Positions 1 through 8,710 of a stretch of DNA of 64,000 nt are shown here, in pieces. The notes below the pieces were generated by a model that was not told where the DNA came from, did no database searches, and was given only the letters and a program-made list of their open reading frames with translations. The first letter of the stretch is position 1, and the number at the start of each line of letters is the position of its first letter. Source of the DNA: Akkermansia muciniphila (lineage in GTDB: Bacteria > Verrucomicrobiota > Verrucomicrobiia > Verrucomicrobiales > Akkermansiaceae). A program made the position numbers and the translations under genes. The DNA is taken from positions 29,384 to 93,383 of the forward strand of contig CAMDCV010000013.1 of assembly GCA_945890645.1 (NCBI GenBank). The letters run 5' to 3'.

Positions 1-2
1 GG

Positions 3-890
3 GTGCATGAGTCTGTTCTATTCGAAAAGATCTCTGCGATTTTACCGTCGGAGAAAAAAACTCATTTTGAGCGATTGATCAGTGCATGGCAGGAGCAACA
101 TCACCAACAGGTTTTTGAAAGAGCGGTTGATATACTTGCACTAGCCTTAGCCGAAACTGCGCGTGATGGTTCTGTCGTTGCGAAGGAATCTTTGCTGGAA
201 ACGATAGGAGGAAAATTGTCGGGTAAGCCATCCGCGCAAGTTGAAGTAGCCCGCGCTGATTTGGTGAAATCTCTCGTCAATCGTAGCCGCAAGGCGATGG
301 AAGAAATTCTCAAAGTGCACCAGATCGAGGGCATGCCGAAGGATCGTGTCGATTCGATGGTTGAGGGTCTAAGTGCCAAGGATCCTAACGCTCCGCCAGA
401 AGTATGGGCGGTGCTCGGCGGCATCGGCAGCGGTGCCCTCGCGGGTGTTTGGGCCGATGTGCATGCAGGGGGGATGACTTTTGGCGGAGGCGCGGTGCTC
501 GGCGCGATCGTCGGTGGTGTTTCCGCTTACGCGCTGGGGCAGGGCTACAAAAAAATCAAAGGCGACGATGGCCAAACGCGCATCCAGTGGAACAAAGATT
601 TTTTAATCGATGAGTGGAAAGCCTCGGCCATGCGCTACATGATGATCGCGCATTATGGGAGAGGGCAAGGAAGTTGGCAGGAACCGATTCCCGAGTCATG
701 GCCCACGCGATGGCAGGCTTTGATAGAGCAGTGGACCAAAGCTCATGAAAAAGAAATCGCCAACGCTCTTACCGCAGCAAATGCAGAAGCGATTTCAGAT
801 TTATTAAAAACCCTAATTCAGGAAATGCTTCATCAGCTTTACCCGCAATTCGAAACATTACCGCAAAGAAATTCTAACAGAAATTTTTAG
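3..890 (+). CDS. C-terminal part of a GTPase/DUF3482-like protein (5' end cut by window)
   Basis: The reading frame is open at the window edge. The first possible start is a GTG at position 3, so this is probably the C-terminal part of a longer protein. About 295 residues are visible. A helical N-terminal part is followed by a glycine/alanine-rich hydrophobic stretch (about residues 138-182, with GGIGSGALAG and GGGAVLGAIVGG), then a basic turn (YKKIKG) and a Trp-rich amphipathic tail. This order resembles the DUF3482 region that follows a small GTPase domain in membrane-associated GTPases of unknown role. The GTPase motifs would lie upstream of the window. The assignment comes from remembered family pattern and is moderate. 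No partner gene is visible. Confidence 0.5.
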   Translation: MHESVLFEKISAILPSEKKTHFERLISAWQEQHHQQVFERAVDILALALAETARDGSVVAKESLLETIGGKLSGKPSAQVEVARADLVKSLVNRSRKAMEEILKVHQIEGMPKDRVDSMVEGLSAKDPNAPPEVWAVLGGIGSGALAGVWADVHAGGMTFGGGAVLGAIVGGVSAYALGQGYKKIKGDDGQTRIQWNKDFLIDEWKASAMRYMMIAHYGRGQGSWQEPIPESWPTRWQALIEQWTKAHEKEIANALTAANAEAISDLLKTLIQEMLHQLYPQFETLPQRNSNRNF

Positions 891-1035
891 TATTTTTGCG
901 GAGACAATTAAAACCACAGTGTAAGAGTGATACACCTTTCGCTCACGCCTACTGCGCTTTGTATAAAAAGTATCGCTGCGCTGACGAAGTGGCGGCGAGG
1001 GGGGCAAAGTTGAGGAGTGTGTGACATGAAATGAC

Positions 1036-1065
1036 TTGACGTCGCGATTTCACTGCGATTAGAAC
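1036..1065 (+). promoter_or_regulatory. possible sigma-70-like promoter for the 1082 gene
   Basis: A TTGACG hexamer at 1036-1041 matches a -35 box well. Eighteen bases later TAGAAC (1060-1065) is a weak -10 match. It lies 17 bp before the ATG at 1082. Only pattern matching supports it. Confidence 0.3.
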
Positions 1066-1081
1066 TTATCAATAACAAACT

Positions 1082-2563
1082 ATGTTTATACATTCCTTAC
1101 ATCATGAGCGTGCGGCGGGACGGTTCTTCGTGGCTCCAATCCGGAAGGCTCACATTCTGGCAAAGTTTAAAAGGACACGATTTTTTTCCTATGGTGCAAT
1201 CACTGTGACACTGTGGTTCTGTTCTGTTTTTTTGGTGATGGCAGAACCATTGTCAACACAACAGCTCATTGTTCTGATCAAGTCGGGCCTTGAGTCAAAA
1301 GAATTACAGGAGCAGATCAGAAAGAACGGCTACGCGGGGGGAAATGATGCGCCCACACTCAAGCAGCTACGCGACGCCGGCGCGGACGCTGACCTTATTG
1401 TGTTCCTCGCCCAATTCAATTCTCCTGCAGTAGATAAAGCACCTGCGCCCGAAAAGGCACCCGTCCCGCCAGCGCAAGATGATGCGCTTCGTTCTCCCAC
1501 AGATGAAGAAATCAAATTGTATTTAGAAGAAAGATACGACAACTTTGGAAATCTAGGCCGTATCGAAGCGTCACAACTTGGTATAACGGATAAAGATAAA
1601 GTCGAACAGTTTGTCAAAGATTACTGCGTACATAATGGTCGACGTCCTTATGATGCCTACTACGACAGCAATGGCTTCGATGGTCGCTGCTCCCCCATTC
1701 TCCGTGAAGGCAAATTTGGCTATAGTTTGAAAGGTCAAGTCGTTGCGGAATATCAGTGGGATCATTTTGTAGAGTCTTTCAATAAGACGGGATCCGGCAC
1801 GGTGACTCTGTATAAATTTACTCCAGAGGGTGCGGCATTGATTCGCGAATTCTCCAAAACCGCAGCAGGTGATTTAGCCAAGCTCGAAGCCCAAAATATG
1901 GGCGGAAATGAACTTAGTACAAATGCTTGGATACTTCACTCGACGCTGCGTACACACAGAACCTATAAAGACGGCAGTGGCATTCTTGATATTGCCAAGG
2001 CGAAAAAAATCAATGTCTTTGCTTCTTCTTCCTCAATCACCATACCTCCATCGGATGACCCTTGCGCCTTGATTCAGTTTGAAAAAAATGGTAAATTCGG
2101 GTTGTTGAATTCACGTGGTGTGGTCTATCCGTCCGATAAACGGCCTGATTTCTTCATTGTCCGCCTGTTGCCAGTACCTGATGACGAAGTGGAAAAAGCT
2201 GTAAGCAAGTATGATTGGTATCTTAAGCAGGAAGCTTCCCAATGGAATACAAGCATCTACCACAAGAATTTCAGAGAAGTCCTTCTTGATAACTTTGAGC
2301 GTGTTGTTGATCACGATATCATTTCAGAAGACAATGTTTTACCGCTGTTATCAGGAAGATCATTGTGGGCTTTCGAACAATTTTGTGACGGTAAGTTTCC
2401 TAGGTCGATTTATCTTACTTTTGAGAAACAAAATGACACGACATGGAGAGCAAAACTTTCCATGATCAAGACCGTGCCTTGGGATAATAAAAAAGATACG
2501 CAGGAAATGTGGGGATATGTGGTTCAGCGAATGGCTCCACTTGAAATCAAAAAATCCAAATGA
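1082..2563 (+). CDS. secreted or membrane-anchored hypothetical protein
   Basis: A 493-residue protein I do not recognise. A basic stretch followed by a hydrophobic helix (about residues 30-52, ending VMAEP) looks like a signal peptide or anchor but sits unusually far from the ATG. A GTG at 1130 (residue 17) would give a more normal leader. After it comes a short helical repeat-like module (about residues 55-112) with LIKSGL and LRDAGADADLI, of a type seen in secreted verrucomicrobial and planctomycete proteins. Then follow an Ala/Pro-rich linker (about 120-135) and a roughly 350-residue globular part with no motif I know. It stands alone, convergent with rsmD. Confidence 0.65.
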   Translation: MFIHSLHHERAAGRFFVAPIRKAHILAKFKRTRFFSYGAITVTLWFCSVFLVMAEPLSTQQLIVLIKSGLESKELQEQIRKNGYAGGNDAPTLKQLRDAGADADLIVFLAQFNSPAVDKAPAPEKAPVPPAQDDALRSPTDEEIKLYLEERYDNFGNLGRIEASQLGITDKDKVEQFVKDYCVHNGRRPYDAYYDSNGFDGRCSPILREGKFGYSLKGQVVAEYQWDHFVESFNKTGSGTVTLYKFTPEGAALIREFSKTAAGDLAKLEAQNMGGNELSTNAWILHSTLRTHRTYKDGSGILDIAKAKKINVFASSSSITIPPSDDPCALIQFEKNGKFGLLNSRGVVYPSDKRPDFFIVRLLPVPDDEVEKAVSKYDWYLKQEASQWNTSIYHKNFREVLLDNFERVVDHDIISEDNVLPLLSGRSLWAFEQFCDGKFPRSIYLTFEKQNDTTWRAKLSMIKTVPWDNKKDTQEMWGYVVQRMAPLEIKKSK

Positions 2564-2613
2564 AAGCGCCAGAGTAGGGCGGTGTGTTCGGCTTGCCTGT
2601 GTCCACTACTTTC

Positions 2614-3168
2614 TCAAATCTTTTTACTTTGATACAACAAAATCGCAGAGCTGCCGTAGTGGCGGCGATCGATGAGTTGCCAGTCGGGGTGTTCGGGGGA
2701 GGCGGTGGCTTTTGCAACTTCGGCATAGAAGAGTCCATCGGGCGCTAAGCGCGGCAGAAGCAGTCCGGAGTTAAGGAGTTTACGGATGTGCTCGGTATCC
2801 AGCGGATGCTTGGCGTAGGGAGGATCCGCGAAGATGAGTTGATACTGTTGCTGATCTTTTTTGAGAAACGAAAGGGCTTCAGCTTGTATCACGCGGCCAC
2901 CACTCAGGCGCGTGGTTTCGAGATTTTGACGGATGATTTTTGTGGCTTGATGGCTTTCATCGACAAAACTACAACTTTTGGCTCCGCGACTGAGAGCTTC
3001 AAGGCCAAGTGCACCGGAGCCGGCAAAAAGATCTGCGATGGTGGCATCGATGACGAGATCACCGAGGATGGAAAATATGGCTTGTCGAACGAAGTCGGTG
3101 GTGGGGCGTGCGACATCGTGCGGCACTTTGATGGCCATGCGTCCGGCGGTTCCTGCGATGATTCTCAT
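2614..3168 (-). CDS. rsmD: 16S rRNA (guanine966-N2)-methyltransferase RsmD
   Basis: This 184-residue protein is the family's usual length. It methylates G966 of 16S rRNA using S-adenosylmethionine. It starts MRIIAGTAGR, typical of RsmD, and contains the SAM-binding segment DLFAGSGALGLEALSRGA and the catalytic ADPPY motif. The frame is open upstream, but the ATG at 3168 overlaps the stop of the upstream AsmA-like gene as ATGA, which supports this start and translational coupling. It is the last gene of a two-gene minus-strand unit. The family assignment is firm. Confidence 0.92.
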   Translation of the reverse strand: MRIIAGTAGRMAIKVPHDVARPTTDFVRQAIFSILGDLVIDATIADLFAGSGALGLEALSRGAKSCSFVDESHQATKIIRQNLETTRLSGGRVIQAEALSFLKKDQQQYQLIFADPPYAKHPLDTEHIRKLLNSGLLLPRLAPDGLFYAEVAKATASPEHPDWQLIDRRHYGSSAILLYQSKKI

Positions 3169-4601
3169 GGCGTGGGAGGGAGCGAAGTTGCTGGATGGGT
3201 GGCTTGCCAGCGCTGGAGAATTTTGCGCAGGTCGAGTAGAGATTTTCCTTGATCGAAGGAGAGCCATGGCTGGGTAGGCGTGCCCCCACAGAGGATGTCG
3301 ATCGCGCGTCTATCTTCATTGTACATGGGTTGCAGAGAAACCGTTAGTTCCGGAAACGCTTGTCGCCAGCGATATTCCCACGAATCGGCTGTGCCACGTG
3401 GGGCGATGAGTCGGGCGATGCCGAGGCCTTCACCGCGGGTGTTGAGCTTGCCATTTCCGAGGATCGAGTAGTCGTCGCCAAAGAGTCGGAAGTCCGGGCA
3501 TTGGAGGGTGCTACCCTGAAGAAGAAGTCGGGTATGAGCGGCGAAAAATTGGAATTTGCGATTGCCGTGCGATGCTTTGATTTCTTTAGTTTGCCAGACC
3601 GACTCACCCTGCCAGGTTTGTGGAGAAATCAGAAATCCACCGAGTCGATGCAAGGATTGAAGATGGTTGATCTGATACGGGCCGTCCGAGCTTTGCCAAT
3701 TTTGTGGTTCTTGGGCAACCATTACGGAAAATGGGAGTCCGGCGACGCGTCCGACTTGAAATTTCGTATCGGCATAGAGCCCGGCGAGAGTGAGTCTCGT
3801 GGTATCGGATTCCCAGAGTGGATATTTCCAGCGGAGGTTGATTTGGCCGTTGGAGGCGAGCATTTGACTGAGTGCGAAAAGGGAACCCGTGTGGAGATGT
3901 CCGGTAGCGGGAGCACCCGCGATGGGGAGATCGGCGGAAATGTTATTGATCTCGAGGAGAGGCTGCGGCTGCGCGGAATGGGTTAACGAGAAAAAACCAT
4001 CGGTAATTTTCAGCCACACCGTGGGTGAAGAGGGGGCGGCGGTGACGGGGATAGGTGCCTCCACAGGAGCCGGTACAACGGGGGGGACGGCCGGCGTCGA
4101 GGGATCAGGGGCTACGGGGGGAAGAGTATTCGCAGCTACCGCCGGTGGTGTTGCGGGTGGAGGGGGAGGTGCCACTGCAGGAGCAGGCAGGATGCTTTTA
4201 AGGGTCTCGAGAGATACGTGAAGGCGCGGTGCGGTGAGGTGGATGTCGGAAATTTTCCGTGATCCACGAAGCCATGCACTCCATGCGGGTCGGATGCTAA
4301 CGCAGCGGATGTGGAGTAAGGGGATAGAGGGATCTTGGAGAGAAGCTGAGGGGGCGAGAACTTGTAAGTCATCGATCCAAACTTGCCCTCCTGGCAGCCA
4401 ACCGGCGCCGCTGATTTGCACGGGGATGCCGATGCGTTGGCTGATTTGTTGTGCGACCCAATTTTTTCCCCATGACGTTTGCAGCCAAGCATTGCTGAGC
4501 AGGAAAACGAGTAAGGGAGAAACCAAAATGACGGCTAGCACGACACGAAGCCAGAGTCGGCGTCGCCGCAACTGCGGGGAACTGGCGGGCCGCGGCGTCA
4601 T
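3165..4601 (-). CDS. AsmA-like inner-membrane-anchored periplasmic protein
   Basis: A 478-residue protein with an Arg-rich N-terminus and one membrane helix at about residues 18-40, followed by a segment (NWVAQQISQRIGIPVQISGAGW) typical of the start of AsmA/TamB-type proteins. A Pro/Ala/Val-rich linker (about 143-200) separates this from a beta-rich C-terminal part. AsmA-like proteins are linked to outer-membrane lipid or protein homeostasis, but the exact role here is unknown. Its stop overlaps the rsmD start (ATGA). The family call rests on the N-terminal pattern and general architecture. Confidence 0.6.
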   Translation of the reverse strand: MTPRPASSPQLRRRRLWLRVVLAVILVSPLLVFLLSNAWLQTSWGKNWVAQQISQRIGIPVQISGAGWLPGGQVWIDDLQVLAPSASLQDPSIPLLHIRCVSIRPAWSAWLRGSRKISDIHLTAPRLHVSLETLKSILPAPAVAPPPPPATPPAVAANTLPPVAPDPSTPAVPPVVPAPVEAPIPVTAAPSSPTVWLKITDGFFSLTHSAQPQPLLEINNISADLPIAGAPATGHLHTGSLFALSQMLASNGQINLRWKYPLWESDTTRLTLAGLYADTKFQVGRVAGLPFSVMVAQEPQNWQSSDGPYQINHLQSLHRLGGFLISPQTWQGESVWQTKEIKASHGNRKFQFFAAHTRLLLQGSTLQCPDFRLFGDDYSILGNGKLNTRGEGLGIARLIAPRGTADSWEYRWRQAFPELTVSLQPMYNEDRRAIDILCGGTPTQPWLSFDQGKSLLDLRKILQRWQATHPATSLPPTP

Positions 4602-4613
4602 GAAGGCGAAGTG

Positions 4614-5387
4614 TTAGCGTTTGTTCGCTTTGCCCGGAGTAGCGGGTTTGGTGGGGGTGGCTGGCTTGGTCGGAGCGGTGGTCTTGACCGCGCCTGCAGC
4701 AGCAGGGATGCGCAGGACTAAGTTTTTGTCCAACAAGCGTGTGCCGGTGGCGGTCATTTCCTGTGCCCGATAGACGAGCAAGTGATACTTGCCATCAGAG
4801 GTGATGCCGACGGCGAAATTTTCCTTCAACTTTGACAAGCTGGTCTCTTCTTCGAATTTCCACTCCTTGCCAGTCCATCCCCCGAGGATGCTCATGGGAT
4901 CAGCATTGATGTCTGGGAGACGTGTCATGATGCCATTGGTTGATTTCCAATTGTCATCTTTATCGGAATAACGAAGTGAAGAGATGGAAGCTGCCGCATC
5001 GGAAGCGATGATGTTCCAGCGGCCTTCAGAGCCCTTGCGCAATAGTAGATTCACTACCTGCGCGACTTTGAATTCGCGCTTTGCCCACAGAGCGAGATAC
5101 TCGTCGTACTCGGTTTTGGTGAGGCCAATTTTTTCATGAAAGGGTAGCGGGATGCCGGGTTTGGTATTTTTCGAATACTCTTCGAACCATTTCCGATCTT
5201 TTTGGGCGGCTTGTTCCACTTTAGCGATGTATTTCTCAATCTCGGGTGGAGGAAGAACGACCACTGCTTCGGCCCGCACGTGTTTATCGAGTGTGAGAAA
5301 GCCTTTGAGCAGGGCGGGAACTTCTTGGCCATGGGCGGTGATAGCCAACAGAGCCACGAGGGAGATACGTGAGAACAGACGTTTCAT
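4614..5387 (-). CDS. secreted hypothetical protein with Thr/Lys/Pro tail
   Basis: The frame is open further upstream, but the ATG at 5387 begins a clean Sec signal peptide (MKRLFSRISLVALLAITAHG, cut before QEVP), so I chose it, giving 257 residues. The mature part is mixed helical/beta with many charged residues and no motif I recognise. The last 30 residues are a low-complexity Lys/Pro/Thr/Ala tail, basic at the end. It lies 12 bp upstream of the AsmA-like gene on the same strand and probably shares its transcript. It is probably periplasmic. Confidence 0.7.
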   Translation of the reverse strand: MKRLFSRISLVALLAITAHGQEVPALLKGFLTLDKHVRAEAVVVLPPPEIEKYIAKVEQAAQKDRKWFEEYSKNTKPGIPLPFHEKIGLTKTEYDEYLALWAKREFKVAQVVNLLLRKGSEGRWNIIASDAAASISSLRYSDKDDNWKSTNGIMTRLPDINADPMSILGGWTGKEWKFEEETSLSKLKENFAVGITSDGKYHLLVYRAQEMTATGTRLLDKNLVLRIPAAAGAVKTTAPTKPATPTKPATPGKANKR

Positions 5388-5560
5388 GAAAGGTGATGTC
5401 GGGGCGACGGCTTCATCCTGAGTGAAGGAGCTTGCAAACTCAAGACTCAATTCGCAAACCTGCACATCTCTCCCATTCGACTGTTGTGTTACAATAAATG
5501 AAGAATATTTGTGCACAATTCGATTGAATTATTATGCCATTACTCCTAACTAGGCTCGTT

Positions 5561-6337
5561 ATGAAATGGAAAATTGCGATGACGTCCTGTGTAATGGTCC
5601 CCTTGGCGGGATGGGTTTTGGCCGATGGTTTCGGTGTGAAGTCAGGAAATCCATTATTGCCCGATGTTCCGTATGAAGTCCACGACGGCACGCGTCCCCA
5701 GCCGCGCATCGTCGCCAATGCCGGTGCGGTCTCCATCAAAGCTCCTGCCGATGCCGTGGTATTGTTCGATGGCACCAATCTTGATGCCTGGCAATCTCCC
5801 ACATGGGAAATTAAAGATGGTGCCATGGTCGCGGCAAAAAAAGATCTTACGAGCAAAGAATCCTTTGGTGCCATTCAACTCCATGCCGAATGGCGTGTGC
5901 CTGCAGGTCGCAAGGTCAATGGACAAGGTGGTGGCAACAGCGGCATCTTCTTCATGGGTTTGTACGAAATCCAAGTCTTGCAAAGCAATGATAATAAAAC
6001 CTATCCGGATGGCCAAGCGGCTTCGTTGTATGGGCAGATGCCACCATTAGCGAATGCCACCACGGCTCAAGGCGAGTGGCAGAGCTATGATATCATTTTC
6101 ACTCCGCCCGTGTATGAAGGCGAAACCGTGAAGACACCCGCGCATGCGACTGTCATTCACAATGGCGTCGTGGTGCAAAATCATAGTGTCTTTATCGGTC
6201 TGAGCACGCATAAGAAACTGCCAGTTTATCCCAAAACTCACCCCGAAACTGGTCCCATTCGCTTGCAGTTCCATGGCGACCCAATCGAGTATCGCAACTT
6301 CTGGGTCCGTCCCCTTGGCAAAGTCGACCAATCGTAA
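5561..6337 (+). CDS. secreted DUF1080 (3-keto-disaccharide hydrolase-like) protein
   Basis: This 258-residue protein has a signal peptide (MKWKIAMTSC to about LADG). A second ATG at 5534 would only lengthen the leader. The mature part carries the DUF1080 hallmarks: an opening VVLFDGTNLDAW, WEIKDGAMV, a GGGNSGIFFMGLYEIQVL core, GEWQSYDIIF, HNGVVVQNH and a closing GPIRLQFHGDPIEYRNFWV. The fold is a concanavalin-like jelly roll. Family members occur in large numbers in Verrucomicrobiota and Planctomycetota, and some act on 3-keto-glycosides. The substrate is unknown here. The domain call is firm and the enzymatic role is inferred. Confidence 0.88.
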   Translation: MKWKIAMTSCVMVPLAGWVLADGFGVKSGNPLLPDVPYEVHDGTRPQPRIVANAGAVSIKAPADAVVLFDGTNLDAWQSPTWEIKDGAMVAAKKDLTSKESFGAIQLHAEWRVPAGRKVNGQGGGNSGIFFMGLYEIQVLQSNDNKTYPDGQAASLYGQMPPLANATTAQGEWQSYDIIFTPPVYEGETVKTPAHATVIHNGVVVQNHSVFIGLSTHKKLPVYPKTHPETGPIRLQFHGDPIEYRNFWVRPLGKVDQS

Positions 6338-6408
6338 CGTGGAAAATTTCCTGCGCATTGTAATCGCTCCTCCCTAATTCTCCTGATAACTAACGTCCCT
6401 CATTTTTT

Positions 6409-8625
6409 ATGAAATCGAAAACATACCTCCTGTCTCTTCCTCTCGTGGCCACCATGGCCATCGTGTCCTGCAGAAAAACACCTCCCGCTCCCGCCACTCC
6501 TCCAGGGTCCGCTACACCAGCAGCTCCCGGCACCGCTACTCCGGAAGCTCCCGTGACCCCTCCCGTTTCTGTGAACCCCAATGAGCGCGCTACCAAATTG
6601 GGCTTCGCGCAAATGCTTCCTAAAGATACGGAGACTTTGATCCTCGTGCAAAACGGCGCTGATGCGATGAAGCGTTTCCAAGGCAGCAAACTCTATAGTT
6701 TCATCAAATCGCAGAATCCAGCGGTGGAGGGTTTGGTCGATGGTGAAGATTCCACTGGTCTAAAACCTCTCGATATTCTCGGTCAGGAGTTTTTCCTCGC
6801 TACGGGCAAATCGACGGGCGAACAAACGGGTAACCTCGTGCGTTTCTCAGATCGTCAAAGTTATTTCCAAATCCGCAATGTCGTTAGCATGTTAATCTCT
6901 TCTCTCACCGGGGAAGAGCCCGACCTTTCCATGCTGAGTGAAGAAGGCACAGTCGTCGACTTAATCAAAGACCCTCAAAGCGGATTGGCACTGTTGAAAA
7001 AATCCGAAATGCCGCCGGTCTATCTCGGTTGCAAAACAACTCCGGAAAATCAGGCAAAAGTGCTGGAGACATTTAAGGGGCTCACCGCCAACCTCGCCGC
7101 CTTGGGGGCTGCTGTGGAAGAAGTGAATTTCGAAGTCGATGGCAAATCATTTGCTGGCAGTCAAATCGTGGGCAAAAAACTGGTGGAAGATCTGCAAGCG
7201 GATCAGGCCCTGCTGGAGCGCTTGCAGGAGAGCCTCGATGAGGACACGATCAAAGATTTGTGGGAAGTGGTTGCGCAGAAAAATCTCGTTGTTGTGACTG
7301 GTGTCGTAAACGATTATGTCGTTTTGTTTGCCGGTAGCCGCAAAGAAGATCTAAAATTCGCGACATCTCCCTCGGAGTCATTTGCGGCCAGCGATGCGCT
7401 TGCTTTCGTCGATCCATTCCTCGCTAAAAATCCTATCGCTGTGGCCTACAGTGACAAAGGTGTGTTAGACGGTGCCATGCTCAGCAATGGCATCTCGACG
7501 ATTGCCCAAGGGCTGCGTGATGCGATCGGCGGCAATGGCAAGGTCGATACCCGCGAGATCGAGGCCTTACTCGATGTCATCGGCGAGCGTGAAAAAGAAC
7601 TGACGAAGATGGTGGAGACAAGCACCTTCGGCGCAGTGGCGATGTTCGACGAGGGCTTCAAGATTGAAACCTTCGGCGGCACCAATTCTCCGAATATCCA
7701 AAGCAACGTCACCAACCGCATGGGCGACCTGGGCAACTCGAAGGACACCGCCATTTTCATGAACTGGACTTCGAATCCTGTCTATGGTATCAAGTTCAAC
7801 GCATACTTGGAATCGATCGTTGAGACCAGCTACGCGGTGGCTAAAAATGTCAGCACTTGGGAAGTAGAAGAAAATGAATCATTCCTTCAATTCCAACAAA
7901 GCTTTGCGATGTTTGAGGAAAACTTTAGCGACGATACCGTCAAGCTGTGGGAAGCCATCAGCCAAGACATGAGCGATGGACTCGGAAATGAGTCGGCAAT
8001 GGTCGTCGATCTCAATGGTGAAATGCCACCACTGCCGAACGTGCCGCAAGAATTGGTAAAAGCCGGAAAATTCCCGCGTGTCTCGATGGTCAAGCCAGTG
8101 AAAGATCGCACCAAGCTTGCTTCCTCCTGGGAAAAAATGAACGCCTCCGGTGAAGGCATCATGAAGCAGATCAGTGCCATGATGCAAAGCGATCAGGCAA
8201 TGCCCAAGCCCATGAGTTCCAAGGAAAAAAACCTCACCACGTGGTTCTTCTCTGGTCCTTTGTTCACGGATGACTTTGCTCCCTCGGTGACACTCGATGA
8301 TAAATGGTTTGTGCTCTCTACTTCCAAAAAGCATGCGGTAGAGTTGGCTCAAAAAGCCGAGACTTCGAACAGTGGGAAAACGGGTGCTTACATGATTGTG
8401 AAGTTCGATGCCTTGCGCGCCTGCGCTGAGCATTGGCTCAAAGCTGTCGATGAAAACAAAGAAGAGATTTTCAAAGACAACGAGTCGGCAGCGGAAGACT
8501 TCACTGCGAATCAGAAACTCATCAAAGACGGTCTTAACGCCCTCAGTGAGTTAGAGGAAATGACCGTGCATACTCGTGAAGAGTCTGGCAAAGACCGCAC
8601 GACCTTCCACTTGAAAACGCGCTAA
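6409..8625 (+). CDS. large lipoprotein of unknown function
   Basis: A 738-residue protein with a lipoprotein signal peptide ending in a lipobox (AIVSC, Cys at residue 21). An Ala/Pro/Thr-rich linker (residues 24-58) leads to a long acidic region that opens with MLPKDTETLILVQN. That opening resembles the way DUF3352-like surface proteins begin, but I would not assign it firmly. The remainder is mixed alpha/beta, with no catalytic motif I can name. It is followed by a strong intrinsic terminator. The probable location is the outer or inner membrane, facing the periplasm. Confidence 0.75.
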   Translation: MKSKTYLLSLPLVATMAIVSCRKTPPAPATPPGSATPAAPGTATPEAPVTPPVSVNPNERATKLGFAQMLPKDTETLILVQNGADAMKRFQGSKLYSFIKSQNPAVEGLVDGEDSTGLKPLDILGQEFFLATGKSTGEQTGNLVRFSDRQSYFQIRNVVSMLISSLTGEEPDLSMLSEEGTVVDLIKDPQSGLALLKKSEMPPVYLGCKTTPENQAKVLETFKGLTANLAALGAAVEEVNFEVDGKSFAGSQIVGKKLVEDLQADQALLERLQESLDEDTIKDLWEVVAQKNLVVVTGVVNDYVVLFAGSRKEDLKFATSPSESFAASDALAFVDPFLAKNPIAVAYSDKGVLDGAMLSNGISTIAQGLRDAIGGNGKVDTREIEALLDVIGEREKELTKMVETSTFGAVAMFDEGFKIETFGGTNSPNIQSNVTNRMGDLGNSKDTAIFMNWTSNPVYGIKFNAYLESIVETSYAVAKNVSTWEVEENESFLQFQQSFAMFEENFSDDTVKLWEAISQDMSDGLGNESAMVVDLNGEMPPLPNVPQELVKAGKFPRVSMVKPVKDRTKLASSWEKMNASGEGIMKQISAMMQSDQAMPKPMSSKEKNLTTWFFSGPLFTDDFAPSVTLDDKWFVLSTSKKHAVELAQKAETSNSGKTGAYMIVKFDALRACAEHWLKAVDENKEEIFKDNESAAEDFTANQKLIKDGLNALSELEEMTVHTREESGKDRTTFHLKTR

Positions 8626-8652
8626 ATTAACTCGTTGCGAAAGTTGAGTAAC

Positions 8653-8688
8653 AAAAAACGCACCGCTGATGAGCGGTGCGTTTTTTTT
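8653..8688. terminator. bidirectional intrinsic terminator
   Basis: A perfect 9-bp stem (8659-8667 with 8672-8680, sequence CGCACCGCT) has a 4-nt loop. Six A precede it and eight T follow it. It lies between two convergent genes and can serve both. Confidence 0.88.
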
Positions 8689-8710
8689 GATTGATCGGAT
8701 CTATCAGAAC